Assembly (NCBI GenBank): GCA_910575035.1
Contig: CAJTDL010000003.1
Coordinates: forward strand, 1-64,000
DNA from: Lachnospiraceae bacterium
Lineage (GTDB): Bacteria > Bacillota > Clostridia > Lachnospirales > Lachnospiraceae
Length of the DNA: 64,000 bases
Direction of reading: 5' to 3'
Both the position numbers and the translations under genes were made by a program. Position 1 is the stretch's first letter, and each line of letters begins with the position of its first letter. Shown piece after piece: positions 24,903-32,693 of the stretch. Under the pieces are notes generated by a model. That model had not been told where the DNA came from. It worked only from the letters and a program-made list of their open reading frames with translations, and did not search any database.

Positions 24903-25663
24903 ATCTGTATGTCCTCCTTCTTTTTATTTGCGGCTTTCGGTTCTTTCCCTGCCTTTTTCTGTACCTTCACCGCAGACAGCTTTTCCTGCACGGAGGCCTT
25001 TTCCTGCTCCCGGCCCTCAATCCTATATCCGGGGAGAAGCACGCCATTGACCGTAAAACAGTTCTCATGCTCTTTGGGAACAGGCGGTGAAATCTCTGCA
25101 AACAGATGGGAATAGGCTTTTTTCCGCCCGTCCAGATACTTCACGGCAGCAGCTTTGTCCGTATAGCGTTTCCTGTCCTGCCCTGCAAGGTGGATGTTGT
25201 AGCCTTCCCTGGGCGAATTGAGATATAGATCCCATGTCACATACCAGGCAACCGGGATGCTCTGCTTCATCTGTCTGTCATATTTGGTATCTTCCCTGAT
25301 CCGGCAGAACATCTTATAGACCCGGTTGCTGATTTCCTCTAGGTCACTGTCTTTAGAATAAGGCTGCCACCTGTTCCCTGTATGCTTGACCTCCGGGGTG
25401 CGTAAGTATGCCAGCGCCCGGTCAAGCCGCTGCGTGGCCGCCGCCTGCTGTTCCCATTGCTTTGCTGCAGCCACTACGATGTCATAGGCTTTCTTTTCTC
25501 CTTCAATGCTGTCCTGGCGCATGGCCTGTATGGTTTCTGCCCCTTGTGCAATAAACGGTGAAATATCTATGTTCTCACATGATACCGTATGTTCCACCTG
25601 TAGCTTGTAGCCTTCCGACAGGTCCCCGGAACGATGGACACGGTAATCTTTATTTTCTTCCAA
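24899..25663 (-). CDS. Uncharacterised ICE protein, 254 aa
   Basis: No named family is recognised. It is charged and helical, with a repeated-aromatic middle part (YVTWDLYLNSPREGYNIHLA) and a lysine-rich C-terminus (KVQKKAGKEPKAANKKKEDI). The start is probably TTG 25663 with GGAGG 11 bases upstream. It lies between the large HEWWH protein and the DUF3846/YodL protein in a continuous operon. The lysine-rich tail suggests nucleic-acid or protein binding. Confidence 0.72.
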   Translation of the reverse strand: MEENKDYRVHRSGDLSEGYKLQVEHTVSCENIDISPFIAQGAETIQAMRQDSIEGEKKAYDIVVAAAKQWEQQAAATQRLDRALAYLRTPEVKHTGNRWQPYSKDSDLEEISNRVYKMFCRIREDTKYDRQMKQSIPVAWYVTWDLYLNSPREGYNIHLAGQDRKRYTDKAAAVKYLDGRKKAYSHLFAEISPPVPKEHENCFTVNGVLLPGYRIEGREQEKASVQEKLSAVKVQKKAGKEPKAANKKKEDIQI

Positions 25664-25679
25664 ACTCTTTCACACCTCC

Positions 25680-27707
25680 TTAAATCTCCGGCGCATGGCT
25701 CTTTTTCGGAACCGCCTGTGCCGGGGTGGTCTTTTCTGCCGGTTTCGCCGCTGTAAGCTGCGCTATGACCGAAGGCCTTTCTGCCGTAAATATGGAAATC
25801 TGCTCATTCTCCGCCAGTGACCGTGTTGGTAGGGGCAGTGTTTCGTCCGAATGGGTTAGTATCTGCTCCCTTTTCAGGTCTGCCATGATCTCGTCAAATA
25901 CCGCATTGATGGCCTTCCGTTCCTCACCTTCCGGATAGGCTTTCAAAACCTCCATTTTTCCATCTTTATCAGTTGCAAAGGTGACGGCACAGTCCGCATG
26001 GCCTGCCAGATAATCTGATTGATAAGGCAGCTTATCCTTGATGTAACAGGCAAAGGCCCTGGCGGTCATTTCCGTGTTGCTGTCCCAATAACCGCCGTCC
26101 TTTTCACATTCCTTACCCATGCGCACGGAATTCCGGTAGAAATCGGTTTCCACCCGCCCAATCTGCGGTGACTCCTGTGCCTGCATCCCGGACAGCATGT
26201 GCTCGAATATTTCCAGCCTTTCCCGCTCACTCTTGGGGATCACCCGCCCGGTGACAGATTTCTTAAAAGCGCTGATCTGTTCCACGGAGCCGTCCTCGCC
26301 GGACAAAAAAGCCTCCCTAAGAACTGCGTATGTTTCCATCTGTTCCTCATTACCGTGCCGTTTCAGGGAACCGAGCACCGCAGAATCCAGCCAGCTTGCC
26401 GCATTTTTCCGGGTGCGTTCCGTCTGTACTTCGGTACGGGCTGCCGCCTGCTCCGGTGTCTCCGGCTTATATTTCATGGTTTCAATCAGCTTCTGGAATG
26501 GGGCATAGAGGCGGGGTTGTTCAGAGAGAAAACCCTTGGCACCTATTTTTACGCCAAGGTAATCGTCAAGTCCATGCCACCATTCATGTGCCAGGGAACC
26601 GGCCCCGTGCATCTTCGTAAGATTGATGACTTTGCGCAAAGGCTCATAATGAGCCGCCGCATTGCCGCTGCCCCTGGCACCGAAAGCGATCGCAAGCGTT
26701 CCCTGATAGGCAATGTCTTTGTCGCTGACCTGCAGGGCAGCCGCCAAATCTTTGAGCGCTTCAAACCCCATATTGAGGGAAACCTGCCGGTCATTCTGGT
26801 TCATCCAGTTCCCAAATTCACCGCCGCGGAATCCAAAGGTATCAAGGTAATGCTGCCCGGTAATCTCCACGCCATTTCTGTAATTCGGTCCGGTCCGCCG
26901 CACATGGGATAGCTGCGGAGGCACAAACCGCGTCTTTCCGCTTTTACTGCGGCCTTTCGCCAACTCCTGCACCCATTTCAGGGCGGCATCACGCGACTCA
27001 AAATTTGTCTTTACGATGGAATAGCCCTTCGTCACATAGTAGGTATCAGATTTCCAGTCATTATTTTTGGAATAGGTATTCTTCCCATCGTTGAAATGGA
27101 TCGCATAGCCCTTCGGCACTTTCTGGTCTTTGGAGACGCCAAACTGCTCTTTCTGCGCTTTCTGTGTGAAGTTCCGCTCAAAATGCGCGGCAGAGTGAAC
27201 CATCAGGGCATTGGACAGCTTGTTTGTAATGGCCGGGTTCTCCCGCCCCTTCTCTGTAGCCTGGTAATGGACGCCGCCGCCCCAGCCCTGCACCTGCTCC
27301 AAATATCCGTTTTCCACAAAGAAACGGTCATAGGCTTTCATGGCGTCCTCCACGGTGCGGGCCTCCGAGACTGCGCTTTGCAGCTCCCGTACCGTCTGGA
27401 TATATTCTTTCTGCCTTGCAAGGCGCTTCTCCGGCGTGTCGTCCCTGTGGTAATACTGCGGGGAGGCGTTCAGACCGTCCCGCGCCTTTTTGATAAAATA
27501 GACCACCCCAAGGGGAATCCCATCATCAAGCATGGCCGTATAATCTGGTTTCTTCCAGATATTATCCTTTTTTACGAATTTCTCGGACTCACGTTCGTTC
27601 ATGGCATCCAGATCGTTCACGTTGAGCCCCCGGTCCTTCCACAAGTCTTTTTTGGCGCCGCCGATCTTTTCCCCGAAATCTTCATGCTGTATGTTGTTAT
27701 CTGCCAA
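25680..27707 (-). CDS. Large polyvalent protein with LPD1-like HEWWH domain
   Basis: A 675-residue protein of the polyvalent type delivered or expressed early by conjugative elements. The central region (residues about 330-390) ends AHEWWHGLDDYLG, an HExxH zinc-metalloprotease-like motif typical of the LPD1 domain. The N-terminal part has YTAMLDDGIPLGVVYFIKKA and a possible DNA-binding region; the C-terminal 150 residues carry a second conserved block (TEMTARAFACYIKDKL). A role against host defences or in modifying the recipient is inferred from the class, not shown. It starts at ATG 27707 upstream of four accessory genes in the same operon. Confidence 0.82.
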   Translation of the reverse strand: MADNNIQHEDFGEKIGGAKKDLWKDRGLNVNDLDAMNERESEKFVKKDNIWKKPDYTAMLDDGIPLGVVYFIKKARDGLNASPQYYHRDDTPEKRLARQKEYIQTVRELQSAVSEARTVEDAMKAYDRFFVENGYLEQVQGWGGGVHYQATEKGRENPAITNKLSNALMVHSAAHFERNFTQKAQKEQFGVSKDQKVPKGYAIHFNDGKNTYSKNNDWKSDTYYVTKGYSIVKTNFESRDAALKWVQELAKGRSKSGKTRFVPPQLSHVRRTGPNYRNGVEITGQHYLDTFGFRGGEFGNWMNQNDRQVSLNMGFEALKDLAAALQVSDKDIAYQGTLAIAFGARGSGNAAAHYEPLRKVINLTKMHGAGSLAHEWWHGLDDYLGVKIGAKGFLSEQPRLYAPFQKLIETMKYKPETPEQAAARTEVQTERTRKNAASWLDSAVLGSLKRHGNEEQMETYAVLREAFLSGEDGSVEQISAFKKSVTGRVIPKSERERLEIFEHMLSGMQAQESPQIGRVETDFYRNSVRMGKECEKDGGYWDSNTEMTARAFACYIKDKLPYQSDYLAGHADCAVTFATDKDGKMEVLKAYPEGEERKAINAVFDEIMADLKREQILTHSDETLPLPTRSLAENEQISIFTAERPSVIAQLTAAKPAEKTTPAQAVPKKSHAPEI

Positions 27708-27736
27708 TCCTTATCACCTCCAGTCTGTCATAAAAA

Positions 27737-28654
27737 TCACCGCTCCGGGGAAGGGTGGCGTTCCTGTGTTTTATTAAGTTGTGTGTGTATTCCCATGAGC
27801 CGATCCGTCTCCCGGAGGACCAGCCGGTCCAGCGCGCCTAAATCTTCCGGGGTAACGGCAAATTCCCGGTAATGCTCGTACCACAGGCCCGCCCGGACAG
27901 CCGCAATAGGGGGTATCTTTTCCGGGCCGGAGGGAAGAAGGCGGTAGACCGGCGCTTCATCATAAAGTAGCATCTGTTTGGCTGTCCCCAGGGGTATGCG
28001 GTACATATCCGTATCGGGATTCTGTGCGTCGGTCATGTATTCCACATTCAGGTGTTCCTCCAAATCCTGGGGCATATAGGAAAATGCCTGCTCCTTCCAT
28101 TGGCTGAACCGGTTAGAATAGCGGTACTGCCATTCCGTCACCTGCTCCGGCGCATAGAGGTAGCGCCAGTTTTTCAGGGCGTCCTTTTCGCACAGTTCCA
28201 TTGCCTCCCATTTTTCAATGCCGGCCTCCGCCTTCGTGCCGTCCCGGTATTCCATGCTGACGCCGTAAGGGTAGAGGGTATTTCTTTCTATGTCCTGCCG
28301 CAGCGTGTCAAGATCCATCATCAGGACATCCCCATATGGGCGCCCGTCCTCCCTTCGTTCCGTGTGGAACAGGAAAGCTCTGGCAGCGGGGTATTCTGTC
28401 ATGGTGGCCATCCGGTAAAGCTCCGCCGAAGGACAGTAGGCAAGCAGCGCATCCGAGAGCCACATATGTTTTTTCCCCATGATAGCGATAGAATCCGGCC
28501 CAGTGTTGGCTGCCAGTGAGCGTAGATTGAATTCACTTTCCCGTAGAAAATCCCCGGCCAGGATATGAAGTTCATAGGCAAATATGCCTAAATCCGTATC
28601 TCGGACTAAGTGAATCTGCGGAAGTGCATCATCTTTCATAGTGCCTGGTGCCAT
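27737..28654 (-). CDS. Uncharacterised ICE protein, 305 aa
   Basis: No named family is recognised. The protein is soluble and acidic; a conserved-looking part runs TLYPYGVSMEYRDGTKAEAG and another PLGTAKQMLLYDEAPVYRLL. GGAGG lies 9 bases before ATG 28654, which directly follows the stop of the XRE-type gene. It belongs to the ICE leading-region operon. Proteins with this layout often occur beside LPD-type polyvalent proteins, but nothing here reveals an activity. Confidence 0.72.
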   Translation of the reverse strand: MAPGTMKDDALPQIHLVRDTDLGIFAYELHILAGDFLRESEFNLRSLAANTGPDSIAIMGKKHMWLSDALLAYCPSAELYRMATMTEYPAARAFLFHTERREDGRPYGDVLMMDLDTLRQDIERNTLYPYGVSMEYRDGTKAEAGIEKWEAMELCEKDALKNWRYLYAPEQVTEWQYRYSNRFSQWKEQAFSYMPQDLEEHLNVEYMTDAQNPDTDMYRIPLGTAKQMLLYDEAPVYRLLPSGPEKIPPIAAVRAGLWYEHYREFAVTPEDLGALDRLVLRETDRLMGIHTQLNKTQERHPSPER

Positions 28655-28939
28655 TTATAGATTCCTCCCATCTGCCGGCGGCTGCCCTCCGGCAATCTTG
28701 CCGATGATCTCCGGCCCGGTCTCGTAAATCTGCATGAGCCGCCTGGCCGTTCCGCTTGGCTGCGCGGCGCCGCTGGTCCAGAGCCGGATTGTGGAAGGGG
28801 CGACATTCATCAGAAGTGCAAAGCCTTTCTCGTTCATATCCAGTTTTTTCATCAGCGCCTTAACCATGTCGGGGCCATAGTCCGGGCACCGGGCAGCTTC
28901 GGCGATCATCTGTAAGACGGTATTCTCTGTTTTCATCAT
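28655..28939 (-). CDS. Helix-turn-helix protein in the ICE operon
   Basis: A 94-residue protein with one HTH (MNEKGFALLMNVAPSTIRLW) flanked by a helical N-terminus and a C-terminal tail TARRLMQIYETGPEIIGKIA, of the type seen in antitoxin-like and MqsA-type regulators. GGAGG lies 9 bases before ATG 28939. No toxin partner is evident beside it, so it is more likely a regulator of the operon. Confidence 0.78.
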   Translation of the reverse strand: MMKTENTVLQMIAEAARCPDYGPDMVKALMKKLDMNEKGFALLMNVAPSTIRLWTSGAAQPSGTARRLMQIYETGPEIIGKIAGGQPPADGRNL

Positions 28940-28953
28940 TTCTAAAATCCTCC

Positions 28954-29937
28954 TTAAATAGAAATTGCCGCCTGTCTATGGCGGCTTTGTCGTTGGCGGT
29001 CTTTATCCTGCGCTATGACATGGAGCAGCATTTCGTTGTAGTCCTTCCCTGTGCGGGGCGGGTTGACGCCTACTCGGATATGTTTGAACCGCTGATCTTC
29101 ATGGAGCATTACCTGAATCTTCCTGGCATTTTTAAGGCCGCCGAGGTCATTGTCCATGTAGAGATTGACACGCCGGATTTCCGGGTGGCGTTTCAAAAAT
29201 GCGGTCAGTGCCACATGGGAAGTTCCGCCCAAAGACAGCCGGTAGCCGTCCCATTTCCAGCCTTCTAATTCCTGCAGCGTGGCATGGGAGAGGGCGTCAA
29301 TGGGCGCCTCAAAGACCGCCACATGGCGGCTGCCCGGATTTCTCGGTGGATAGCAGAAGCTGTATTCCTTGTCGCTGCCGTAGACATCTTTTCTAAGACT
29401 GCCGGTAATGCTCCGCATACAGGCAAACTTTGCTTTGTCGGCTTCATCCTTTCCCACAAACACACAGACCGGCTCTCCATGATACCGAGCCTCATAGAAC
29501 AGCCTCTCCCGGAAACATCGGCTGATAATATCAGAGCTGATCCCGCGTTGCTGCAAATAAGAAACCGCGGAAGCAGCGCACTGTCTGGCCCAAGGGAGGG
29601 AAAATGTTTTCTTCTCCGGTTCTTTCTGCACATGGGCTGTTACTGTTGCACTCCGATAGGCCGGCATCTGCTGGATTTCCCCGCCGACCAGCGTATGGAC
29701 CGCATCCACCAGCCCATAGCCCCGAATCTGGATCAGATAATCCAGAGCGTTGATACTCCGCCCCCGGCTGTTCCAGTACCAATACCTTTTCCCGGTCACA
29801 TAGACCAGGCTGTCATGTTCCTTGTGCCGGTAATTGGGTCCGTCCCGTTTCAGCACCCCAGGTTCATGGAACTGCAGGTATGCGAACAGATCCGCTTCCC
29901 GCGCCGCCTGAATCTGCTCTTTGGTTACGCCGGGCAT
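28954..29937 (-). CDS. Toprim/DUF3991 primase-like protein
   Basis: A 327-residue primase-like protein. The N-terminal part (LFAYLQFHEPGVLKRDGPNY and VTGKRYWYWNSRGRSINALD) corresponds to DUF3991; the C-terminal part holds a toprim fold, with VFEAPIDALSHATL and the acidic VNLYMDNDLGGLKNA motif. It could make primers on the transferred single strand in the recipient. ATG 29937 has no strong ribosome binding site of its own; a 12-codon open frame with a good one overlaps the start (29925-29963). Confidence 0.87.
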   Translation of the reverse strand: MPGVTKEQIQAAREADLFAYLQFHEPGVLKRDGPNYRHKEHDSLVYVTGKRYWYWNSRGRSINALDYLIQIRGYGLVDAVHTLVGGEIQQMPAYRSATVTAHVQKEPEKKTFSLPWARQCAASAVSYLQQRGISSDIISRCFRERLFYEARYHGEPVCVFVGKDEADKAKFACMRSITGSLRKDVYGSDKEYSFCYPPRNPGSRHVAVFEAPIDALSHATLQELEGWKWDGYRLSLGGTSHVALTAFLKRHPEIRRVNLYMDNDLGGLKNARKIQVMLHEDQRFKHIRVGVNPPRTGKDYNEMLLHVIAQDKDRQRQSRHRQAAISI

Positions 29938-29963
29938 AGTGCCGGCGCAGCATTTCTTTTCAT
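29925..29963 (-). CDS. Possible 12-codon leader frame overlapping the primase start
   Basis: GGAGG lies 8 bases before ATG 29963, opening a frame that encodes MKRNAAPALCPA and ends 10 bases inside the primase gene. The primase ATG (29937) lacks its own ribosome binding site, so re-initiation after this short frame is a plausible control. Alternatively the site serves the primase through RNA folding. Confidence 0.4.
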   Translation of the reverse strand: MKRNAAPALCPA

Positions 29964-30008
29964 CGTGCCCGCCTCCTTTCTGTGATGAAAAAAAGCACCC
30001 GAAGGCGC

Positions 30009-30896
30009 CTAACAGCCGTACAGGTCATGGTTGACCTCGGCACGGTAATAACTGTCCATTGTTGCCGGGGCATTATACAACGCTGCCAGCAGGTATGCCT
30101 TGATATTCCCGACTCTCGTGGTGTTCCTGTCGATACAGTCAAAGACATACTCCAAGTGGCCGGAATTGATCTTCAGGAAACGGCCCTTTACCACCTCCCT
30201 GGGGAAATCATCCCCGGCGATACGGATAAAGGGGCGTTTTGACAAGACCACTTCAAGCATAAGCTCCATAGTCTCGTCCAAACGTTCTTTCCCATACCGG
30301 GAAACCATACAGTCATACTCGATATTTTCTTTTAGGATTTCACGATAAGCGTCTATCAGTTCAATCCGATCCATCCCATCCGGGCGGTGTGCCGCCTCCG
30401 GCTCTGCCGGATAGATTGATTGATGGGTCCTTGATACATCCGTTTTTGATTTTTTAATTTTTAATGGATTAGTATTTAATTGTGCGGGATTTTCCTGTCC
30501 AGGTTCAGCCTGTTCAGGTTTTGCCTGTCTTGGGTTTACCTGTCTTGGATTTACCTGTCTTGGATTTTCCCGTTTAGGTGAATCCTCCTGTTTTTCGGCG
30601 CTTACAGGCTTTTCATGAATTGTATACTCAATGTCTCCGAGCTGCCCATTCTCATAGCGGAGGCGCTGCCTGGTGAGATACCCGTGCCGCTCCAGTTCTT
30701 TCAGGGCGGTAGTAATTGAATCTACACCGTCCTTACAGATATGGGCGAGCCCCTTTGTGGTATAGTCCCAATCTTCCGGCAGCGACAGCATGAGGGAGAG
30801 AAGCCCCTTTGCCTTTAAGGACAGTGACCTATTGCGCAGATGGTGGTTGCACATGATCGTGAAGTCCTTCGTTTTTTCTACCCGGAATACAGCCAT
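30009..30896 (-). CDS. DUF6017 / winged-helix replication-type protein
   Basis: A 295-residue protein. The N-terminal 100 residues form a winged helix related to phage replisome organisers (LRNRSLSLKAKGLLSLMLSL, then KDGVDSITTALKELERHGYL). A low-complexity linker follows, with NPRQ repeated three times and further AKPEQAEPGQENP-like variants. The C-terminal 140 residues match DUF6017 (YREILKENIEYDCM, later FDCIDRNTTRVGNIKAYLLA). It commonly sits beside the toprim primase at the start of ICE leading regions and probably binds DNA. AAAGGAGG precedes ATG 30896. Confidence 0.85.
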   Translation of the reverse strand: MAVFRVEKTKDFTIMCNHHLRNRSLSLKAKGLLSLMLSLPEDWDYTTKGLAHICKDGVDSITTALKELERHGYLTRQRLRYENGQLGDIEYTIHEKPVSAEKQEDSPKRENPRQVNPRQVNPRQAKPEQAEPGQENPAQLNTNPLKIKKSKTDVSRTHQSIYPAEPEAAHRPDGMDRIELIDAYREILKENIEYDCMVSRYGKERLDETMELMLEVVLSKRPFIRIAGDDFPREVVKGRFLKINSGHLEYVFDCIDRNTTRVGNIKAYLLAALYNAPATMDSYYRAEVNHDLYGC

Positions 30897-30925
30897 TTCA
30901 CAGCCTCCTTTCTCCGGTTATTCCA

Positions 30926-31447
30926 TTACAAGGCACGGTCCCTGCGGTCATAGTGAAGATGCCCGCCTGAGACCTTTGCATGGTTTTTCAGTTTCACTTC
31001 GCCCCGTTCCTGGCTGTCTAAGAATTTCTGATAGCCGGCATCCGTAAGGAACAGGCGCATCTTATCGCCCTTGTCACCCACAGGGGCATCATAAGAGAGC
31101 ACATCAAAGACGATCATGTGCCGAACCTCCGGGTCAAACCGTTCCAGCGCCATGATGTCATGCCCCTTCAATTTCTCGGCGCCGGATTTCTGCCTGGCCT
31201 CTGCGATCAGCTCCCCGATAGTGCGTCCTGCCTGCGGAAGCCGGTAATTTTTCTGAATATCCCTCACCAGATCCATGCACTCGGCATCTGACAAGGGGAG
31301 CAACTTTTCCATAAGGTTCTTTGCCGCCTTCCTCCGCGCCGGATCACCGGCATACTGTGAAGCCATAGAAAGCTCATTGATAACGGCATACCGTTCACAG
31401 CCTTCTGTCTGATATAGCATCCGTTTTTCCATTTCGTTCAGTTCCAT
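30926..31447 (-). CDS. Transposon-transfer assisting protein (TTRAP family), copy 3
   Basis: A 173-residue protein, the first ICE gene after the leader. It is more distant from copies 1 and 2 but shares their layout: a helical N-terminal half, the block LKGHDIMALERFDPEVRHMI (compare LQGHDLSGIERFHPETRHMI in copy 1), LFLTDAGYQKF, and an EVKLKNHAKVSGGHL C-terminus. AAAGGAG lies 7 bases before ATG 31447. It is expressed from the promoter/leader inside the repeat at 31477-31709. Confidence 0.8.
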   Translation of the reverse strand: MELNEMEKRMLYQTEGCERYAVINELSMASQYAGDPARRKAAKNLMEKLLPLSDAECMDLVRDIQKNYRLPQAGRTIGELIAEARQKSGAEKLKGHDIMALERFDPEVRHMIVFDVLSYDAPVGDKGDKMRLFLTDAGYQKFLDSQERGEVKLKNHAKVSGGHLHYDRRDRAL

Positions 31448-31476
31448 GTGAATCTCCTTTCTTCTGAAAATGGGTA

Positions 31477-31709
31477 TGAAAAAAGGGCGCCCACCTGTTA
31501 AAGTGAAACGCCCACGGCAATCAGCGGCCAGGCAATACACCGGACCGCTGGCACTATTAAATTTTGTCGGTAATGAAACAGCCTCCTTTATTCGATAATT
31601 TTCTCGTCACATTTCAACTTGGAAAAGGAATTGAATAAATGACGGCAAACGCTCAAACCCCTTGAAAATAAAGGCTTTTTCCGTTTGTCGTTATTATACC
31701 GTAACGGCA
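31477..31709 (-). repeat. Direct repeat copy 1: ICE promoter, leader and attenuator-like terminator
   Basis: This 233-bp segment recurs in the same orientation at 36595-36827, with roughly nine in ten bases the same by eye. On the minus strand it contains TATAAT (31693-31698), a 17-codon frame opening with GTG (31557-31610), a CAGCGG/CCGCTG hairpin, then GGGCG/CGCCC-type stem (31485-31513) with a run of T: a promoter, leader and intrinsic terminator ahead of the first ICE gene. Control by attenuation is inference. Similarity stops sharply at 31709. Confidence 0.82.
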
Positions 31710-32130
31710 TACCTATGCGACAATTTTCGATTACATTAGCCTTATTTAGAGCTTTTTTCTTGTATTCTTAAGCTCGGACTTACCATACTTTTTATTAGAT
31801 TACACAATAATAAGTGCATAAAAATGCGCAAAATAACAAGTAAAATCGTTTTTGTCGTTGGCTTTATGTAAGAGGGTATCCACTAATCTAAATCATGTAA
31901 TCGAATCCCTTTTCTTTTCATATTTTGATTCATACTTGTATTATAGGAATTCGTAGATTAGTGCAGTTGGAATTCTTTGTAATTCATGATGATTTAGTCG
32001 AAGAAATACCTCTTGCTTAATTTTTTCGATCATTTGTTTCATCAATCTGTCCTTTCATAGCACATCCCATCTTTAAAATTCCAGAGTTATTCGATATTTT
32101 TAGAAGCACCATACATACCCTTATTATTTA
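31710..32130. other. AT-rich gap downstream of the defence-like operon
   Basis: No gene is convincing in this 420-bp stretch between the ICE leader and the membrane-protein gene. A 33-codon frame (31941-32042, minus strand, opening MKQMIEKIKQEVFLRL) has GGACAG nearby and could be a remnant or a small gene. The edge at 31709/31710 is where the two long direct repeats stop matching and could be an element boundary. Confidence 0.4.
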
Positions 32131-32682
32131 TCAAACAACCAAACCGATAACAAATAGTACCACAAAGAGTATCAAACCTGTTGAAGCAAGTAAAAGTCCT
32201 AACTTATAATATTTGAATTTTTTATCACAAATTATCGAGCAAATATATATTTGAGATATTAAATCATCCTCCATTTGTGATGTTTTGCATTTTTTCAATT
32301 TTTGCTTATACGACGATAATGATTGGTGCCTTGCTATTGATGAAAAGAAAATAAGCGAATCAGATTTAATACCTCTATTGGAAAATTCATTTAGATTTAC
32401 TCTTGCAAATAACGCAGTAATCCAGCATATACAGCCAGCAAGTATAAGACTTATTGCAAAAAAGCAGAAAATGATATATACGACCGTCCAAAGAGTGACA
32501 TTGCTCGCCATATGGCAAAATATACTCTTGAATTTTGAAACATAATCGGTGGCAAGAAGAATTCCCGCTATAACACCAAAGCTCCCCAAAATGATTGATG
32601 TTTTAGAATCGCAGTTTTCTATCCACGCCGTATTTCTATCAAGAATTTCTTTCAACTCTTCGTGTGTTCTTTTGCTTTCCAC
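32131..32682 (-). CDS. PycTM-like membrane effector
   Basis: A 183-residue membrane protein. Two helices near the start (residues about 30-48 and 58-90) follow the motif WIENCDSKTSIILGSFGVIA, which resembles the conserved WI..AD.KAS..L segment of the Pycsar transmembrane effector family. A cytosolic loop and a final hydrophobic pair (about 150-183) complete it. In Pycsar defence, PycTM is activated by a cyclic pyrimidine nucleotide and damages the membrane of the infected cell. GTG 32682 has AGGAGG 7 bases upstream, which overlaps the cyclase stop, so the two are co-translated. A SLATT-type membrane protein is the nearest alternative. Confidence 0.72.
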   Translation of the reverse strand: MESKRTHEELKEILDRNTAWIENCDSKTSIILGSFGVIAGILLATDYVSKFKSIFCHMASNVTLWTVVYIIFCFFAISLILAGCICWITALFARVNLNEFSNRGIKSDSLIFFSSIARHQSLSSYKQKLKKCKTSQMEDDLISQIYICSIICDKKFKYYKLGLLLASTGLILFVVLFVIGLVV

Positions 32683-32693
32683 GGATAACCCTC

